64,000 nt of DNA, taken from assembly GCA_048549915.1 (NCBI GenBank), contig JBLYYE010000043.1, positions 1 to 64,000 on the forward strand, in the 5' to 3' direction. Positions 60,413-64,000 of the stretch are shown here, in pieces. Position 1 is the stretch's first letter. Every line of letters begins with the position of its first letter. The stretch comes from LSUCC0057 sp048549915. Lineage in GTDB: Bacteria; Pseudomonadota; Gammaproteobacteria; Pseudomonadales; Porticoccaceae. Under the pieces are notes generated by a model. It was not told the DNA's origin. It ran no database searches and saw only the letters and a list, made by a program, of their open reading frames with translations. The position numbers were made by a program, and so were the translations under genes.

Positions 60413-61450
60413 ATGGCGCTGATTTCCCTGCGACAACTTCTCGACCACGCCGCCGAGCACAGCTACGGCGTGCCAGCTTATAACGTCAACAACCTCGAGC
60501 AGATGCGGGCAATTATGCTCGCCGCCGAGCAGACCAATAGCCCGGTCATCGTGCAGGCCTCGGCCGGTGCGCGCAAATACGCGGGCGCGGCCTTTTTGCG
60601 CAGCTTAATTAGCTCAGCGATTGAAGAGTGGCCACACATTCCGGTTTGCATGCACCAAGATCACGGCACCAGTGCCGCGGTCTGTCAGCGCTCTATGCAG
60701 CTGGGCTTCTCCTCGGTGATGATGGACGGCTCGCTCGGCGAAGATGGCAAAACTCCGACCAGTTACGACTACAACGTCGATGTCACTCGCCGGGTGGTTG
60801 AAAATGCCCACGCTTGCGGTGTTTCAGTTGAGGGTGAGCTGGGCTGTCTCGGTTCGCTGGAAACCGGCCAAGCCGGTGAAGAAGATGGCATCGGTGCAGA
60901 GGGCACTTTGAGCCACGACCAGATGCTCACTGACCCCGAAGAGGCGGTCGACTTTGTCCAGCAGACCGGTGTCGATGCACTCGCGATCGCCTGTGGTACC
61001 TCGCACGGCGCCTACAAATTTACTCGACCACCGACGGGCGATATCCTCGCAATTGATCGGATCGCCGCGATCCACAAAAAAATCCCCAACACCCATCTAG
61101 TGATGCACGGCTCCTCTTCTGTGCCGCAGGAGTGGCTGGCAATTATTAACCAATACGGCGGCGAGATCCCCGAGACTTACGGTGTTCCGATCGAGCAAAT
61201 TCAGCAGGGTATTCAACACGGTGTGCGCAAAGTAAATGTCGATACCGATTTGCGCCTCGCCTCAACTGGGGCTATCCGTCGTCACCTGGCAGAGAACCCC
61301 AGCAACTTTGACCCGCGCGCCTACTTTAAAGCGGCCAGCGACGCGATGCAGGCGATTTGTGCCGAGCGCTACACAGCCTTTGGTTCAGCCGGCCATGCCG
61401 ACAAAATCAAACCGATGAGCCTCGAGGCGATGGTCAGCTTTTACTCATGA
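60413..61450 (+). CDS. fba: Fructose-bisphosphate aldolase, class II
   Basis: A 345-residue zinc-dependent aldolase of the type also called CbbA/Calvin-cycle subtype. Zinc and catalytic residues lie in VCMHQDHGTSAAVCQRSM (Asp83, His84), and FSSVMMDGSLGEDGKTP, EGELGCLGSLETGQAGEEDG, ACGTSHGAYKF and LVMHGSSSVPQEW follow. The last ~60 residues hold GVRKVNVDTDLRLAST. AAAGGAAC is the ribosome-binding site. Its TGA overlaps the ATG of the acid phosphatase gene. No RuBisCO or phosphoribulokinase is in the window, so a Calvin cycle is not implied. Confidence 0.96.
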   Translation: MALISLRQLLDHAAEHSYGVPAYNVNNLEQMRAIMLAAEQTNSPVIVQASAGARKYAGAAFLRSLISSAIEEWPHIPVCMHQDHGTSAAVCQRSMQLGFSSVMMDGSLGEDGKTPTSYDYNVDVTRRVVENAHACGVSVEGELGCLGSLETGQAGEEDGIGAEGTLSHDQMLTDPEEAVDFVQQTGVDALAIACGTSHGAYKFTRPPTGDILAIDRIAAIHKKIPNTHLVMHGSSSVPQEWLAIINQYGGEIPETYGVPIEQIQQGIQHGVRKVNVDTDLRLASTGAIRRHLAENPSNFDPRAYFKAASDAMQAICAERYTAFGSAGHADKIKPMSLEAMVSFYS

Positions 61451-62208
61451 TCAGTAGGGCGTTAGTGGTTGGGTTGGTGCTGGTTATTGCCGGCACTACC
61501 ATTGCAGCGCCACTGCCGGTAGAAGAGATTCGCCCCGGTATTTTGCGCGGCTACCTGCCCCCGCAGCAGCTGCCCAATGCTGGCGCGCTGTTACCACCGG
61601 CACCGAGTTACGACTCTGCACAGGCTAATGTTGATAGAGCTCAAGCAGTCGCCATGCTGGCTCTGCAAGGGAGCGCGCGCTGGCAACAGGCTACAGTGGA
61701 TGCCCAGCTGCACTTTCCCGAGGCTTTGCAGAGCTTTCGCTGTGCACTGGGTGTTGAGATCAGCGAAGGCCGCACGCCCTATCTCTACCAATTGACTCGC
61801 CGCACCCTGGCCGACGCCGGTCTGGCGACTTACAGCGCCAAAAACCTCTACAACCGCGACCGACCCTTTGAAGAGAACGGTGCGCCGATCTGTACCCCCG
61901 AACAGCGCGAGGAGCTCGAAGACGATGGCTCCTATCCCTCGGGCCACACTGCGATTGGCTGGGCTTGGGCGCTTATTTATAGCGAACTACTGTCCGAGCG
62001 GCGCGATGCGCTGTTGGCGCGCGGTTATCAGTTTGGCGAGAGCCGCTCGGTCTGCAACGTACACTGGGCGAGTGATATTGCGGCGGGCCGTCTGATAGGC
62101 AGTGCCGCAGTTGCAGCGCTACACAGCAGCGCAGAGTTTATGGCCGACCTCGCTGAGGCTAAACGGGAGCTGGCCACAGCACCGATTGCGCGGGGTTGCT
62201 CACAGTAG
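61447..62208 (+). CDS. Class A non-specific acid phosphatase (PAP2 superfamily), exported
   Basis: A 253-residue protein with a signal peptide (about 1-21, MISRALVVGLVLVIAGTTIA). The three PAP2 phosphatase motifs are complete: K132-x6-R139-P140 (KNLYNRDRP), PSGH at 164-167 and SR-x5-H-x3-D (Ser199, Arg200, His206, Asp210). Spacing and the mature size fit class A bacterial acid phosphatases (PhoN type) and not membrane lipid phosphatases. It probably frees phosphate from organic esters in the periplasm. Its ATG lies in an ATGA overlap with fba, so its translation is tied to a glycolytic operon, an unexpected pairing. The frame running back to 61357 is rejected. Confidence 0.9.
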   Translation: MISRALVVGLVLVIAGTTIAAPLPVEEIRPGILRGYLPPQQLPNAGALLPPAPSYDSAQANVDRAQAVAMLALQGSARWQQATVDAQLHFPEALQSFRCALGVEISEGRTPYLYQLTRRTLADAGLATYSAKNLYNRDRPFEENGAPICTPEQREELEDDGSYPSGHTAIGWAWALIYSELLSERRDALLARGYQFGESRSVCNVHWASDIAAGRLIGSAAVAALHSSAEFMADLAEAKRELATAPIARGCSQ

Positions 62209-62287
62209 CAGCTAACTGAAGCGGCCTCTTTGCAGGCAGACAACGGCAGGAGATCTGCCAAATGACAAGACAAATCTGCCGCTCTTG

Positions 62288-64000
62288 TTAAGCATTGGCG
62301 TACTGGTCGCGGTCACCTATCCAGCGCTGCAATAGGGCTTCGAGTAGCTCTGGTGCCTGCTCTTGCAGCTGTTCGGCGGCGCGTCGCGCGGCCGGCAGTA
62401 GATGGCCGTCGCGCTGTAAGTCGGCGATGCGCAGCTGTAAGTCGCCGGTTTGACGGGTGCCAAGCAGCTCGCCGGGCCCGCGCAGCTGCAAATCTTTTTC
62501 GGCAATGGCAAAACCGTCGTTGGTGGCGCGCATGGTGCGCAGCCGCTCGCCAGCGATTTTGCCCAGCGGCGGTGCATAGAGTAAGACGCAGTGGCTGACC
62601 GCACTGCCGCGGCCAACCCGGCCGCGCAGTTGGTGCAGTTGCGAGAGTCCAAGCCGCTCGGCATTTTCAATAATCATAAGGCTGGCGTTGGGTACATCTA
62701 CCCCCACTTCAATGACTGTGGTGGCGACTAACAGCTGGATCTCACCCGCTTTGAATTGCGCCATGATTTCACTTTTTTCGCGGGGCTTAAGCCGGCCGTG
62801 TACCAGACCAATAGTTAACTCGGGCAGTTGCAACTGTAGCTCTGCGGCTGTGGCTTCAGCCGCTTGTGCGGCGAGGCTCTCTGACTCCTCGATTAAGGTG
62901 CACACCCAGTAGGCTTGGCGGCCCTCATTGCAGGCTGCGCGCACACGCTGCATCACATCACCGCGGCGCTGATCGGCCAGAGCGAGTGTCTCTACCGGTG
63001 TGCGGCCGGGTGGCAGTTCATCAATGATTGAGCAGTCGAGATCGGCGTAAGCACTCATTGCCAAGGTGCGCGGAATCGGTGTGGCGGTCATAATCAGCTG
63101 ATGAGGGATTGATCCTTCAAACCCTTTACGGCGCAGTGTCAGGCGCTGTTCAACGCCAAAGCGGTGCTGCTCATCGATAATCGTCAAACCGAGTTTGGCA
63201 AACTTTACATCGTCCTGGAACAGCGCGTGAGTGCCCACCACTAACTGGGCGGCGCCCTCGGCGACACGCGCCATTTGCACCTCGCGGGCTTTACCTTTCT
63301 GTTTGCCGCTCAGCCAACCCACGCTAATCCCAAGCGGTGTCAGCCAGCTGCTGAGGGTTTCGCGATGCTGTTCGGCAAGAATTTCTGTGGGTGCCATCAA
63401 CGCTACCTGGTAGCCGGCGCCTATCGCTTGCAGTGCAGCGAGTGCCGCCACCACGGTTTTACCGGCACCGACATCACCCTGCAGCAGTCTCAACATTGGT
63501 TGCGGCAGACCGAGATCGCGGCTGATCTCTTCGGCGACACGCTGTTGAGCGTCGGTTAGCGCAAAAGGGAGGCTGGCCGCAAACTGCCCCAGCAGCGCCG
63601 GCTGTTCGGGCAAGTGTGGGGCAGCATAGCTCTGTACCTTTGCGCGCAACTCGAGCATGCTCAGCTGGTGGGCAATCAGTTCCTCTATAACTAGCCGTTG
63701 CTGAGCTGGGTGCTCGCCGGCGGCGAGCCTTCCTTGGTCGGTATTGGCAGGGGGCTGATGGAGCAGGCGCAGTGCGTCGAGCAGAGTGTAGCGACTGCTG
63801 TTATCTGGCAGCAGTGCGCTGGGCAGTAAATCGGCTAGACCGCGCTGTTTGGCCTCGGCGTTATCGATACGCGCCAATGCCTGTTGGCAGAGATCGCGCA
63901 GGCGCAGCTGAGTAATCCCCTCACTGGCCGGATAGATAGGCGTCAGCCGCTCCTCTAGAGTGATCTCTTTAGTTTGGTCTAGTAGTTTGTATTCTGGGTG
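62288..64000 (-). CDS. recG: ATP-dependent DNA helicase RecG (partial, C-terminal part)
   Basis: The frame is open to the right edge, giving about 570 of the expected ~690 residues; the N-terminus lies outside. The Met at 63877 is internal. Helicase motifs: LLQGDVGAGKTVVAALAAL (I), APTEILAEQH (Ia), DEQHRFGVEQR (II), MTATPIPRTLAM (III), VHGRLKPREKSEIM (IV/V region), ATTVIEVGVDVPNASLM (V) and QLRGRVGRGSAVSHCVLLY (VI); then the TRG region TNDGFAIAEKDLQLRGPGELLGTRQTG. At the left of the seen part is the end of the wedge domain. RecG regresses stalled forks and processes branched DNA. It is convergent with the acid phosphatase gene. Confidence 0.96.
   Translation of the reverse strand, partial: HPEYKLLDQTKEITLEERLTPIYPASEGITQLRLRDLCQQALARIDNAEAKQRGLADLLPSALLPDNSSRYTLLDALRLLHQPPANTDQGRLAAGEHPAQQRLVIEELIAHQLSMLELRAKVQSYAAPHLPEQPALLGQFAASLPFALTDAQQRVAEEISRDLGLPQPMLRLLQGDVGAGKTVVAALAALQAIGAGYQVALMAPTEILAEQHRETLSSWLTPLGISVGWLSGKQKGKAREVQMARVAEGAAQLVVGTHALFQDDVKFAKLGLTIIDEQHRFGVEQRLTLRRKGFEGSIPHQLIMTATPIPRTLAMSAYADLDCSIIDELPPGRTPVETLALADQRRGDVMQRVRAACNEGRQAYWVCTLIEESESLAAQAAEATAAELQLQLPELTIGLVHGRLKPREKSEIMAQFKAGEIQLLVATTVIEVGVDVPNASLMIIENAERLGLSQLHQLRGRVGRGSAVSHCVLLYAPPLGKIAGERLRTMRATNDGFAIAEKDLQLRGPGELLGTRQTGDLQLRIADLQRDGHLLPAARRAAEQLQEQAPELLEALLQRWIGDRDQYANA

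Noticed and set aside
60413..61450. Calvin-cycle operon suggested by the CbbA-type aldolase with tkt and pgk
   Set aside because: No RuBisCO, phosphoribulokinase or CbbR gene is present, and the same gene set occurs in heterotrophic gammaproteobacteria.
62244..62282. Nested inverted repeats (GGCAG/CTGCC) between the acid phosphatase and recG genes
   Set aside because: Several alternative short stems but no proper T-run on either side; a bidirectional terminator is possible but not supported well enough.
1..64000. CRISPR arrays, tRNA, rRNA, transposase or integrase genes
   Set aside because: None was recognised on either strand; the only repeats are the short units in the polA-engB interval, without regular spacers.

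Overview
The window reads as chromosomal DNA of a gammaproteobacterium, probably a marine member of the Cellvibrionales/Pseudomonas-like side of the class. The evidence is conserved gene order: trkH-trkA-rsmB-fmt-def facing dprA-tsaC-hemF-aroE; a cox operon of the Pseudomonas type; polA facing engB, followed by cytochrome c4 and dsbA; and metK with an ArsR-methyltransferase gene next to tkt-epd-pgk-fba. The taxonomic call is inference from synteny and protein character. I see no tRNA, rRNA, CRISPR array, transposase or integrase.

Layout. 1-8 kb: the end of a DUF3604 gene, pterin carbinolamine dehydratase, an MscS channel, a three-domain MsrA-thioredoxin-MsrB protein (minus), uvrD, an orphan TRAP-type binding lipoprotein, and a RimK-type ligase fused to a RimB-like protease domain. 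8-18 kb: K+ uptake (trkHA) and translation genes on the minus strand, then dprA-tsaC-hemF-aroE on the plus strand, closed by a gamma-carbonic anhydrase-like gene and a YheV-like zinc ribbon. 18.3-26 kb: a haem-copper oxidase operon (coxB with C-terminal haem c, coxA, cox11, coxC, DUF2909, SURF1, a small anchored protein, cyoE, SCO). The haem A synthase gene usually found next to cyoE is absent. 26-29 kb: a zinc uptake locus, zur-znuC-znuB divergent from znuA, with a candidate Zur operator over the znuA promoter. 29-39 kb: polA and engB face each other as in E. coli and Pseudomonas, where a small RNA (spf/ersA) lies between them. Here the interval is about 6 kb. It holds three copies of a short sRNA-like unit ending in a strong terminator. 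Two copies are in tandem beside polA and one lies beside engB. Between them is an AT-richer two-gene insert encoding a 1562-residue surface lipoprotein and a probable outer-membrane beta-barrel.

39-50 kb: cytochrome c4, dsbA, serC-serA, a family 8 glycosyltransferase, a GlxA/AraC regulator divergent from a FabY-type ketoacyl synthase, an unknown membrane-anchored protein, a nitronate monooxygenase and a broken glutathione S-transferase gene. 50-56 kb: a minus-strand S-adenosylmethionine-cycle operon (ArsR-methyltransferase, metK, ahcY, metF, rsmE, alpha/beta hydrolase). 56-62 kb: tkt-epd-pgk-fba and a translationally coupled class A acid phosphatase, then the C-terminal part of recG running off the right edge.

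How the parts work together. The SAM-cycle operon makes SAM (metK), detoxifies SAH (ahcY) and supplies methyl-folate (metF). Its first gene is probably the local regulator, and a 40-bp near-perfect palindrome lies just upstream of it. The plus-strand carbon operon supplies triose- and pentose-phosphate interconversion, and epd and serC both also feed pyridoxal phosphate synthesis. The two items most worth a second look are the polA-engB interval and the palindrome between the SAM-cycle and tkt operons.
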